Shown: positions 35,745-46,454 of the stretch, in pieces
Layout of the letters: every line of letters begins with the position of its first letter
How positions within the stretch are numbered: the first letter of the stretch is position 1
NCBI GenBank assembly: GCA_028023455.1
Contig: JAQFVV010000027.1
Coordinates: forward strand, 10,227,845-10,291,844
Reading direction: 5' to 3'
Length of the DNA: 64,000 nt
From: Epiperipatus broadwayi
Lineage: Eukaryota > Onychophora > Udeonychophora > Euonychophora > Peripatidae
Notes under the pieces: generated by a model
The model's database searches: none
Told to the model about the DNA's origin: nothing
The model's input: the letters and a program-made list of their open reading frames with translations, nothing else
Position numbers and translations under genes: made by a program

Positions 35745-38520
35745 TCATTTTCAACTATTACCGATCCACAACAGGAAGATCTCTCCAAGTTCAATTCAGT
35801 TTTTCCGCTCTCTAGCCTCTCTTCTCTACATCACTCCAGCACATTTCTATATTTCATTCAATCATCTCACATGTGAGCTCTTTCTAGATCTTTTACAATA
35901 ATCTTAGGAATCCAGTTTAAAATGATCTCAGTGTTTATTCTCTCACTTGTATTTCATTTTTGATCTCTTCTTATTACTCTTAACATGCATCTCTCCATAC
36001 TTTGTTGAGTACTCCGAAGTCTCTATATTGTCCTTCTGTTAGTGTGTCTAAGTCTTAGATCCATAAATAAGAACTGGTAAAATCTTTCTTTTTCAAACAC
36101 ATAGGTATATTTCGTTCTAATAATGTTATTTTTATAAAAATCACTCTAACCAAGTTTAATTCTATGATTAATTTCATCCCATTATGTATCTATCTGTAGT
36201 AATAATCAATTAAGGTATTTGTAAACCGGCAAAACTCTCCATACAGTAGTGCCACTCAGTGCTAGCCAGAGTAATCAATGGATGCCAAAAGGCTTGTGCA
36301 TAAAATCCCCATCTAGTACCTACTCATCCAATATTCTCAGATTAGTTTCTGGCTTGTGGCCATCATCAGTGAAGAGCCTTGGATCTGAGAGCACTGCACC
36401 TAGATCTTAGGATCTAATGCAACTCTCCAGCAGCCACTTTTATCTCTACTTAACTGCAAAACTATGAGAATCAAATTGAAAACAAAAATATTTTCAATCT
36501 AAGCTCATTAGCTTATATAGTCATATGGGTTTTAACTCAATTCCTGTTTAATAACATTTGTGAGCAAGCATAGAGAAAATAGTGATCATGTAAGGTATTT
36601 GTAATTATTAACTTCTTCTCTGACTCACTATTATCAATCTTTATTTTCTTCTTTTGAAAAAATCCATATCTTTAATAATATATTTTTACTTTCATTTGAT
36701 AACTCACTCTTGAAATATTACTGGAGCTCTAAAGTATTATTTGCAAAAATAATTACATTATTTGCAAAATGTAAATGACTTAAATAATCTCCATTTACTT
36801 TTATTTTCTTAGTTTCTCAATTTTATTCACAAAATATTTCTTGAAATACTGCTGTAAAAAGTTTTGGAAATAAGGAATCATACTGTTATATACCTTCTTA
36901 ATATTAATATTCTTAGTAACATTATGTAATCTAATTGTTTCTATTTCAATTTTCATAAATATTCTTCAGAATATGGCAATATCTGAAATCTATAAGTTGA
37001 TAATGCTTTTAGAATTAAATGCATTTCCATAACCTACAAATACAAAGCATAATGGCAAATCATATTTATTGATTCTTTCTATAACTTCTCTCAATACTTG
37101 GATTTCATTCACTGTACTAAAAAGACTTTAAATACAGCTTCTTCTTTTGGTTAGTTAAAATCCAAAGTTCTGATAGATCTGTAAATGTCTAATATCTTCT
37201 TTATCACCCTTTTCAAATATTAATATTAATACTGCATTCTTCCAATCTTCTGGTACATCTTTATCATTTAGACATTTGATATATAACTTCTTCAAAATTT
37301 TTTTAATTTTTTCACCTGCTTCTTTTAAGACATAGATTATAATTCCATCATTACTTTGAGATTTTTCCTTCTTTGTAGGTTTAATTGCTTGTTTTACTTC
37401 TTCATTTAAAATGCTGGGCAAGTCAGAATATAAAGTAGTTATAGCATATACTTTTCCTTGTTCTTTATCATTATATAATTCTTGATAGAACTCTTTTCAA
37501 CTTTCATAATGTCATTTCTTTATTTACTAATAATTTCATTATTTCTTATTGCCAAAATATACTTCCTGCTAATACTAAGGTGTTGTTTTACATTTCTAAG
37601 CTTTTATTCTCTTAAAGGTCTTTCCTTACTAATTCACAATGATACTTTCTTATATAGTTATCAACTCCCCTCCTTCCCCACGATTTTACAAAATTCTAGA
37701 CATTCAATCCTTTTTAATGATCATTTTTATATACTTTCATTTTTTCTTCTTAAATTGTCTTGTTGTTTTTGCTTTTTTATACCAGATATTTTTGTTGCAG
37801 ATTTAAAAAGGTTATCAATTATCTTTCTATTGATTTAGTTCAAAATCTGTTAATATTTGAAAACATTTTGCAAGTTCTAATTTAAATTCATTGGAATGTT
37901 TCTGATGATTAGGGATATCGATCATGAATACTGTTTTTTTTTTTTATATTTTTTATCTTTCTAGTTTTGCATTGACATCCATCTTTTCAGCTCAGTAATC
38001 AATGATCACTTCCTGTGTTGAAATTATTAAGAACTTTGCTTTTTCTTTATTTAGATGCTTCCATTTCCAATTTGGTTTAGCATTTTTCTTTTAAAAAAAA
38101 AGAGTTCTTAATATGAAGTTTTTCTTTTTCTGCAAACTTCACAAGTCTATGTACTCTCATTTTTAGCACTATAACCAAAGTTACTTACAGCACTTTCATC
38201 GTTCAATTCATCTTTCAATTGTTTTCCAATTCTAGAATTAAAATCTCCTACTGCAATTTTAAAATGTTGTTTGATCAGATCAAAAGCTTTTTGTGTATCC
38301 ATATACCCCCCCCCCCACTTCTTAACCACAATGAGAACTTGTTGGGACATAAACCTGAATTATCTGCATTTGGTATTTGCTATTAAGTTGAATAATTAAT
38401 CATGCCACTCTGTGTGATACACCATCAATCTCCACAAATATTGTTCTTCCACTTTTTATTTATAATGAATCCTATTCTACTTATACTTTCGATGTTTGTG
38501 ACTTTATAGTACACCACATG
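35745..38520 (-). pseudogene. APE-type non-LTR retrotransposon (RTE-like), copy 1, degenerate
   Basis: Reverse-strand remnant of a LINE encoding an AP-type endonuclease and a reverse transcriptase. From its 5' side: endonuclease block QIIQVYVPTS (about 38345-38375), GDFNSRIGKQ and FGYSAKNEST (38147-38260); RT N-terminal block with VPEDWKNAV and EKGDKEDIR (37155-37421); INKYDLPLCFVFVGYGNAF (about 37015-37070), where relatives have FVDY-KAFD; HLHFANN (36757-36777), where relatives have FADD; then ERWRDAC-type C-terminal material near 35980. So both catalytic aspartate pairs are lost, in addition to frameshifts and stops. A G fold-back element (36225-36590) is inserted in it. RTE clade is my best guess; another APE clade is possible. 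Confidence 0.8.
36225..36590 (+). mobile_element. Fold-back element G, copy 4, nested in the LINE, with 14-bp target-site duplication
   Basis: Flanked by TAAGGTATTTGTAA at 36211-36224 and 36591-36604. The left end starts at ACCGGCAAAACTCTCC (lacks the outer end block), the right end finishes with the complete end block ...GAGAAAATAGTGATCATG. Contains the non-palindromic middle (about 36375-36545) shared with copy 1. Non-coding. Confidence 0.85.
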
Positions 38521-40011
38521 ACCACTTTTTAAATCGTCTCTTCACCTTTTCTTCCAATTATACAAAGTACGTGGGTGTGTATATATATAATTTTTATTAG
38601 CACAATAATTGTATGTAATATTTAAAAAATTAAAGTCAATGTAAAGTGTAGTGATTAAATATTTGCAAGTCTTTTAAAAGTTTATAACAATCTTGATTTT
38701 ACTTTTACAAATCATTCACCACAATAAAAAAGATCTTTAAATCGTGATTTAAGATTTCATATATTTTAAAAACAATTTAAGACACTTGAATAATAAAAAA
38801 ATCTCTGAATTTTTATTTCGTGCAAAGTTTACATCTTCAAAATAATGATTTTCCAAGACTTTCATTATTATTGTATTATGTGTACAATAGGAACATAAAC
38901 ATTTTTTATTTTTTTTATCACTATTCACGAGTATAGTCAGAATTCAGCATGTTATAACACTTGATAAAGTTTATCTCACTTTATGTCAACTTTTTCCATC
39001 TTTTATTTAATTGATAAAATAATGAATGTATTTTAATATGAACAAAACAATAATAAGAATAAAAATAACAGTAAAGAACAATAGATGAAACTGATGCAAA
39101 TGAGTGCATCTAGAAGTAGTTACTGTGAATTAAAATTCAAAACTGACTATTTATAATCACTCTAGATGAAACATTATTTTCATAAAAAATATTTTCAAGT
39201 TTAAATTTAATGAAATAGCAAAACAGTGAACTTAACAGCTAAAGATTTCTGAATCAAAGATTAACTTGTTACTTCTAATATTGAATCATCGTATGATCTA
39301 AGTAATTAACCATTTGATGATTGTTTTATTTAATCCAAATAAAAAATATAAAAAATACATCCTTTAAATTAAAAAAAAAAAAAATTAGACATGCGGAAAA
39401 TGCAATGTCAGTCTGTGATTGGACCAATTTACAGTGTAATGGATATGGTGGTGGTAGTAGGGGGGTATACCATTATTTATATAGTGCACATTTTAAACCT
39501 CCCAAAAAATTCCATCCTGGATATGGAATATGTATAAAAATGAAATGTGCAGAACAGAACAATGAATTAAAATTTCTCTATATTTAGAAGATATTCCATT
39601 ATCTCCCCCCCCCCCACAAAAAAAACATGAGTAAAGAATATACGAGTAAAAAGTAAAATTTATGGAATCTCAAAATAAAGCCATAAAAGTAGTAATTTAG
39701 TATGCATAAAAATAAATGGCAGCTATCTTTCAATTCAATTATAAGTAATAGGCAGTAGAAGTTGATTTTAGCAATAACAATATCACATGACCCTATCATA
39801 TGCTTACTCTTAAGCTCCCAAGAATAATTATACTATCTGATATTCTTTGATTAATAATAGATTACTCTAAAATAGAGTGGAGACGTTGATTATAGTAGTA
39901 ATTTTAATGTAGTTTAAATTTTATTAGTAATATTATGAACAAAATATGTATACTCACGCACACACACACATATTTAGACACATATATACTGTGTAAAAAA
40001 CAGACACCTGC
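38521..40011. other. AT-rich spacer with homopolymer C run
   Basis: No gene recognised. A C10 run lies at about 39605-39614 (another is inside the LINE at about 38307). An 88-codon frame (39321-39587) has no recognisable motif. Confidence 0.45.
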
Positions 40012-40025
40012 ACATGTATTTGGAA

Positions 40026-40332
40026 CAAAGCAAAACTCTCCGTACAGTATTGCCACCCTGTGCCAACCAGAGTAATCAATGAATGCCAGAAGGCTTGTGC
40101 ATAAAATCCCTATCTAATGCCTACTCATCCAATATCCCCAGACTAAGCCAGAAACTAATCTGGGGATATTGGATGAGTAGGTATTAGATAGAGATTTTAT
40201 GCATAAGCCTTCTGGCATTCATTGATTACTCTGGTTGGCACAGGGTGGCAATACTGTATAAAGTGTTTTGCTTTGTTTATAAACAATTATGTGCTAGTAT
40301 AAGATAGTGATCATGTGATGCTTAATGGTTTA
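40026..40332. mobile_element. Fold-back element G, copy 5, with 14-bp target-site duplication
   Basis: Flanked by ACATGTATTTGGAA at 40012-40025 and 40333-40346. The arms (about 40030-40142 and 40150-40270) are almost perfect mirror images with a very short centre; the right side adds the end block GATAGTGATCATGTGATGC and TTAATGGTTTAA. The left side lacks that block, as in copy 4. Confidence 0.85.
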
Positions 40333-40346
40333 ACATGTATTTGGAA

Positions 40347-40689
40347 TGAGAAAAAGCAACTAAGAATAGCATTAATTTTATAGAAAGTTACTTCGTCTTA
40401 GATTTTATATATGATTGTGCAGGATTAAAATCATATGGTTACATATAATTAATAAACACCAAAAGTTTACTAAAGTGGTTAATTTGTGAAACTGAAGTAA
40501 GTGAAATAATAATTTTTGTTTTTGCCAAGTCTTATATAAGAGAATCAAAACATTAAAACAAAATAAAAATGAGCGTGATGTTTAAACTTTGCAGTTAAAT
40601 ACTACTATATAAATATGGTTGCACTAACAACGCATACACACACAAAGCTGAATTTTTTAATTCTTTATATATTACAATAATACAAAATA
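40347..40689. other. AT-rich spacer, nothing recognised
   Basis: No gene or repeat seen. Confidence 0.5.
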
Positions 40690-41290
40690 AATACTTATAA
40701 GTGTGATGAGCACTTTCAAGGGACATAGCCCTCGTAGCCATAGCCATATTGTAACTAATGAAACTAGTTAATTGCAATGCAAATGACTATGTATTTAATT
40801 TCTTGGATATATTGTAGCCCATGTATTTTCTGTTGGTGGTATGAATATCTCTAGCAATAAAGCAAGACTCTTTCACTTTTCTTTTTAAATTGTGTCATTT
40901 TCTGCAAATAACCATAGGGTCCCTTGGCTTGCAATCATGCCCTACTGAGCTGCGATCTGGGTAAAAACTGAGTTATAAGTTGGGTTTGTTAGTGCTTTGT
41001 TGTAAGAATATATATGTTGAGATAGCCACATATACAAGAAGGCCTTTGTCTCACCTAAGTATGAGGCATGACAATTTGCTACAGGGCAGGCAATATTGTA
41101 CACCAGCTGAGATGTTTGTGGGGTGGAAATGTGTCTTTGGTGTTATTGATTAATTTGTTGGAGTTAGGGGGGCTGTGAAAGCAAAAGTGGTATTTCTTAT
41201 TAAAAATAGTACAAAGTTTTTTGTGCACACTCAGAAAGCATTGAAGCAATAGCCTTTGTTTATCCAGATTAGCTGTACCCTTCTGTCTTG
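40690..41290 (-). pseudogene. Penelope-like element A2: GIY-YIG endonuclease remnant
   Basis: Reverse-strand copy of the 3' part of a PLE, closely matching A3. The linker NLDKQRLLLQCFLSVHKKL leads into NKLINNTKD and the nuclease ACPVANCHASYLGET (YLGET retained), then stops and frameshifts accumulate. RT is absent. It lies divergently to A3 (tails pointing outward), with about 60 bp of unrelated DNA between. A hammerhead-like RNA follows its nuclease at about 40702-40770. Confidence 0.85.
40702..40775 (-). ncRNA. Hammerhead-like RNA, PLE-A2 copy (decayed)
   Basis: Reverse strand: HP AACTAGT...ATTAGTT upstream, core ATGGCTA (40741 down to 40735), stem II GAGGG / CCCTT (40729-40733 with 40718-40722), GAA retained (40717-40715), stem III AGTGCT, C at the cleavage position. 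The stem I bases next to the core are mismatched, and core position 6 is G instead of A. A3 and U8 are as in the other copies. Confidence 0.5.
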
Positions 41291-41352
41291 GTCCCCCCAG
41301 GATGTTTGCCAATGCAAACACACACAAAACCAACTTGCCACTATGACTAATA

Positions 41353-42798
41353 TTGGACTTTGTAGGGATCAACTACTTCAACATGGCCAAGTGGGTAAAT
41401 AAGTGACTAATTCAAACCCTAGATTTTGGCAGATATACCATAAACTCATCCTTTAAATTCATAGCAAGAATAAAAGACTTGGCCTTGAACCCTGACTTGA
41501 GAATGGCTGCTATAGATGTCTCCAAGTTGTTTATGGTTCCATTTGAAAAGAAAATTCATTGAAATCATTAAGGAGGAATGAATAGTCACAACATGTCACA
41601 GCCTCAGATTGATTTCATTGTCGAGTTCTTATGTTGGCTTGACAAGAAAATCATGGTCATTTTCCACAAACACTCATTCCACATGAAAGAAAGTTGGCCT
41701 GGGGTTACCTATGAGCAGCATATTACATCTAGCATAATCTTGAATCATGGTCATTTTTCACAAACCCTCATTCCAAAAGTTGGCCTGGGGTTACCTATGA
41801 GCAGCATATTACATCTAGCATAATCTTGAATCACTATAAAAAGCAAGTTATACCAAAATATTATGACACCAATTAGCTCACCACCTACACCAGATATGTT
41901 GATGACTTGTTCATAGCTGCACCCTCCGCAATTATTCAACAAATTAGAATTGAACTACAAAATAGCAACTTCTCATTCTAAATATTCAACATGAAAACAG
42001 CTACAAATTAGTAAAATATTTGGATATATAGATTTATATCGAGAACACACATATTTCAACTATAAAATGATCACCAAACCTCTTGTAGTAAGAGGTCCCT
42101 CTCATCTTCTTTCCAACTCACCAACTAATCACAAACTCTCTGGTTTGATTTCTTTCCTATAGAGAAACATGCAGCTATGCAAGTTTGAAGTAGATAGAAA
42201 AGCCAACTTGGTCTCATTCAGACAGAGATGACTTACTAAAGGTTGGATTTAAACAAAATCTTATTGACAAAAATTAGGCAATTTTACTCTAAGATAAACA
42301 ACAATGTAGCTAATCTTGATAAACAAAGGCTATTACTTCCATACTTTCCTAGTGTGCACAAAAAACTTTATACCATTTTTAATAAGAAATATGATTTATG
42401 CTTTCGCACTCCCCTAACTCCCAACAAATTAATCAATAACACCAAAGACATATTTCCAACCTCACAAACACCTCAGTTAGTGTGCTATATTGCTAGCCCT
42501 GTAGCAAATTGTCATGCCTCATACTTCAGTGAGACCAGGGCCTCCTTATCTACACAGCTATCACAACATATATATTCTTACAATAAAGCACTGAACAGAC
42601 CCAACTTATAACTCAGTTTTCCCTTAGCATCGCAGTTCAGCAGGGCCAAGGGACCTGTGATTGTTTGCAAAGAACAACACAACTTAAAAAGAAAAGTGAA
42701 AGAGGCTTGCTTTATTGCTAGAGACAATCACACCATTAACAGAAAGGTCATGCTACAATATATCCAAGAAATGGAATACATAAAGTCATTTGCATAAA
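41353..42798 (+). pseudogene. Penelope-like element A3: broken RT / GIY-YIG endonuclease
   Basis: Plus-strand PLE copy. Visible: NYFNMAKWV (from about 41368), FGRYTINSSF, motif A-like AAIDVSKLF (about 41507), VGLGLPMSS, NHYKKQVIPKYYDT, catalytic YVDD (41895-41906), linker LPYFPSVHKKL, NKLINNTKD and the nuclease SPVANCHASYFSET (about 42494-42535). The first zinc-type cysteine is Ser and YFSET replaces Y-GET, so the nuclease is disabled. Several frameshifts and stops. A 94-bp tandem duplication (41651-41744 repeated at 41745-41829) lies in the RT part. Ends about 42798, with the structured RNA following. Confidence 0.85.
41651..41829 (+). repeat. Tandem duplication inside PLE-A3
   Basis: Both units start TCATGGTCATTTT, contain GTTGGCCTGGGGTTACCTAT and end in AGCATAATCTTGAATCA. 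The second unit has an internal deletion. It duplicates the RT motif B region and is absent from A1. Confidence 0.85.
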
Positions 42799-42812
42799 TT
42801 TGCATTGCAATT

Positions 42813-42890
42813 AACTAATTTCATTAGTTACAATATGCCTATGACTATGAGGGCTCTGTCCCTTGTACATATTTATTTTGTATTACTTTG
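42813..42890 (+). ncRNA. Hammerhead-like RNA, PLE-A3 copy (3' half lost)
   Basis: Hairpin AACTAAT (42813-42819) / ATTAGTT (42823-42829), core ATGACTA (42841-42847), stem II GAGGG (42849-42853) / CCCTT (42860-42864). The GAAAGCGCT part is replaced by GTACAT, so the 3' core is destroyed. A3 and U8 again conserved. Confidence 0.45.
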
Positions 42891-43154
42891 TATTATTTTA
42901 ATATATAAAGAATTTAAAAATTCAACTTTGTGCGTGTATGCGTCGTTAGCGCAAAAATATTTATAAAATAAAAATGAAAAAAAAATATATTTGACAATAT
43001 ATTTTAATATGCGCATTTTTTTTTTAAAGTACTGATATAAATTTTAGATTTCTGAGTATTTTTTTAAATTAGATATATATTTATTTTCTATTTGGAGAAT
43101 CTAAATTGGTTGTGTTATATTAAATAAAAAAAATGTTTTTTTCTGACCTCATGT

Positions 43155-43240
43155 GACGGCAATATAATTGACAAGTCGAGATTCGATCCAGAAATCTTTA
43201 GTGATTCTACCAGTGCACTAAAATACATTGTCTCATATTA
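43155..43240 (-). repeat. tRNA-derived SINE-D-like sequence
   Basis: Reverse strand reads TTAGTGCACTGGTAGAATC (A box) and, about 35 bp on, TGGATCGAATCTCGA (B box), followed by about 40 bp and an A-rich end. tRNA pairing is poor; a SINE head or tRNA pseudogene. Confidence 0.5.
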
Positions 43241-44477
43241 ACTGCAGTCTTTACTAAATGTAAAAAAATACGCAAAATAAAATAAATTATATATGTAAAT
43301 TATGAGAAATAGATCTTGAAAATGACTATAGAGTATAGTCAACGTAAACGATATTATGTATGGGTGTGGGAAATTGTTTATATGATAAACAAGATTTGTA
43401 AAGATAGTGATGATATAAATATATGAAGAATAATTTTAAAATATTGGAGTTAATAGGGCAAATTTGAGGCGGGGGCATTAATTAGTTTGTTTAAAAAATA
43501 TTGAGTTTTATACTATCTCAAACTATATTTTTCTATGAGCAAGACTGCAGCTATCAACTTTATTCACTCTTCCTAGTAGTGTTTTTACAAAAGTGATTTA
43601 TTCCTCTTAATTTAAAAACATACTGATGTCTTTTAAAATCACTCTGCAAATTTTTCATTTTATTACTTTATCACATCAACTCCAAACAGTTGTTGATAAA
43701 TGGAATTAATGAGACTCTGAAGCCATATTTTTCAATCCTTCTGATCCGAATTTTCTTTCAGAAGCTATTAAAAATGTTTTTTGCATATTAATTAAACCAT
43801 CCAGATAATTTCAACATCAGATCTTAAGATTAAGTTGTTGAAAAATGTTAGAGAAGAATGAACAATAACAGTGAGTGAAATGATCATCAATAGATGAGCT
43901 AATGTTGGCAACAAAAGTGAGTATGAATGATCAACAACAGCGAATAAATATAATTAGTTTTTTAGAGAGTAAACATTATCTACATCAGCAATTGAGAATA
44001 ATCAGTTATGACAAAATGACAATTAGTTCAAAAGACAAAGAGCGTGAACAAATACTAAAGGAAATTAAAATAAATCATATTCATTTATCTAATGATTACA
44101 AATAAAAACAGTTTTGATGATTACACATTCTGCTTTGAATTAATTAATCTACCTGACATTCCAAAATCAATCATTCACGATTATGTTTAAGATGGTTTGA
44201 ATTTGTCTGTTTATGAATAAATTGAAAGTGGTCTTTATTTTTAAAGAAAATGAAAAATTTTTAAATTGATATTTCAACTTTTTATGCAGAAACATTGTGA
44301 CAAAACTTATTCACATACTAAAAATAATAAATGCACTGGTAATCATTCAAGATATCATGTGACATTTGGACAATTTAATGAGGAATTGAGCATTAAAATA
44401 ATTCTAATATCTGAGACTGAACAGAACTTTTTTTAAATATGTTATTCAGATGAGAGTTAATCCTAAAATCTATATCT
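43241..44477. other. AT-rich spacer, nothing recognised
   Basis: A 67-codon frame (43902-44105) has no motif. No repeats of the window's families. Confidence 0.5.
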
Positions 44478-44812
44478 CAGTATCTTTTACTCTGGATCCA
44501 ACCTCAGGGTCTATTATCTTGATACCTATACCACAGTGCTTATTATTCTGGAACCTACACCAGTGCCTATTGTCCTGGAACCTATACCTCAGTGCCCATT
44601 ATCCTGGAACCTACACTTCAGTGCCTATTGTCCTGGAACCTACACCCTAGTGCCTATTAGGAACTTACACTTTAGTGCCTATTATCCTGGAACCTACACT
44701 TCAGTCTTATTATTCTGGAACCTACAGCTCAATAACTATTATCCTGGAACCTACAACTCAGTGCCTATTATTCTGAAACCTGGAACCTACACCTCAGTGC
44801 CATTACTCTCTC
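44478..44812 (+). repeat. 29-bp minisatellite, about 11 units
   Basis: Consensus CAGTGCCTATTATCCTGGAA followed by CCTACACCT, with variable units and one unit shortened near 44660. Because 29 is not a multiple of three, the repeat is open in overlapping frames; the resulting 66- and 96-codon frames are by-products. Confidence 0.9.
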
Positions 44813-45167
44813 TACTATTGCACTAAACCTACATGAAAAATGCAAGTAGAGGAATTCAGCACATTGAATCTTTAATCTTGGAAAAAAGTTTCTATGGGTT
44901 AGGACTGATTAAAACATGATTAAAAAGTAAAATTAGAGGATGGAAAATTTATTTTGAAAACTGGTTATATAGTATTCCTCCCATTATTTTTTCTCCCCAG
45001 TGCCTACTATTGGAAAATATGCTATTAATCATTCCAAATTATAATCGTAACAAAATTGACAAAAAGCAAAATATTGCAATTGTTTATTTGAGACAGAGCA
45101 TTATAATCAGAGGATAGTAGATATATTGCAGACATAATGTAAATAAATAGTTGATTGAGTTTATTGC
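44813..45167. other. Spacer, nothing recognised
   Basis: No gene or repeat seen. Confidence 0.45.
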
Positions 45168-45262
45168 TGAGAATTCATAAGAAGTTTGAGTGCAGAAATG
45201 AGAGAGCAAGGCATAATCCAACGGCCTTTATCACCAGAGTTTGCTACTCTGATAACTACCCC
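45168..45262 (-). repeat. tRNA-derived SINE-S, copy 1
   Basis: Reverse strand: GGTAGTTATCAGAGTAGC head, TTGGATTATGCC in the B-box position, then the family tail CTCAAACTTCTTATGAATTC and CAGCAATAAA. Confidence 0.5.
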
Positions 45263-45654
45263 AAATCATATAGGGCAGACATAAAATGATTTTTCCTCAA
45301 TCTAAATGTCAAAGTAAAGAGATTTAAAGAAAGCAGATAAATAATTAGAATATTTATGATTCTCTTAAAATCTCTGATTGATTTATAAAATGTAATTATT
45401 AAACAAAATTAAATATAAAAATAAGTAATTATACTCACACACACAAAAAAAAAATCTTAAAATTTAAAAATCCAAAAAATAGTGGGTGATGGTTAAGAAA
45501 TTGTATAATCGTACTTACCCATATCTTTGTTTTTTTATTATTATTTTTTGGGATTACACTATAGGAAAAATTACTTTAAATATTTTTCCCCTAATTCAAG
45601 CCCTTTAATAAAAACATAATTAAAAAAAAAAACAGTAAATAAAAAAATAATATA

Positions 45655-45745
45655 ATGGCTTTATTACTTAAGAGTTCATAAAAAGTTCGAACAACGGAAG
45701 TGTTAGAACTGAAATCGATCCACGACTCAACAGTAGGACATGAAA
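45655..45745 (-). repeat. tRNA-derived SINE-S, copy 2
   Basis: Reverse strand: CTGTTGAGTCGTGGATCGAT (B-box region GGATCGATTTC), then TTCGAACTTTTTATGAACTC and TTAAGTAATAAAGCC. The A-box half is decayed. Confidence 0.6.
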
Positions 45746-46454
45746 AAACAAAAACAGAGAAATATATAATTACAATAAAGATTCAGTTTAAAACAAGTCG
45801 AATCACATCAGATTCTCACAACAATTTCAGAAGCGGAAATTCTCAGATATCATTTTCTTAAATATTTTATTGAAATATTAATTTTCAACGGTGAAGTATT
45901 TTTCATAAAACTAACAATTGTTATCTCAAATTAGATTAAAAGAAATGTAAGTGAATAATATATGTATGTATAAGTTCAATTTTTAAGTTGACGGTAAATT
46001 TAAAACTAATGAATAATAATATATATATATATAATCCGTTTAGCATTTCAAAGATAGTCTTAAAATTTTGTATATGCGAATTAAAGAATTTTTTATAAGT
46101 ACAAACGTTTAGGTCTGTGATATGTTTTAATAATACTTTATTTAAATTTGAGGGTTCATTTCGAACCTTATGCTATTATAATTCTTGAACTAAAAATGTT
46201 ACTTTGAACACTAGTTATTTCAAACTTCTGTTATTTCTGGTTTGCAAACATGGTCATAACATTTAAACATCTATATCTATTTAACTCATAGTTTTTTTGG
46301 GATAGCTAACATTAAAAAATATCACTAAGAACAGAAAGAGATTACAATCAGGAGATAAATTCACTACTAATTTTATTAAGTCCTTTAATTCTGATACTGC
46401 AATCATAGATTTGACGTTCATTACTTATTTGATTCATAATTTCTCCTGTCCACA
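45746..46454. other. AT-rich spacer, nothing recognised
   Basis: No gene or repeat seen. Confidence 0.5.

Noticed and set aside
37482-37838. 118-codon plus-strand open frame rich in Leu/Phe
   Set aside because: It is antisense to the degenerate LINE copy 1; hydrophobic runs come from the reverse complement of Lys/Glu-rich coding sequence.
39321-39587. 88-codon plus-strand frame with Cys and Gly
   Set aside because: No family recognised; surrounded by homopolymer runs.
44450-44826. Open frames of 66 and 96 codons with a Pro/Trp/Tyr-rich repeat
   Set aside because: By-product of the 29-bp minisatellite, which is open in shifted frames.
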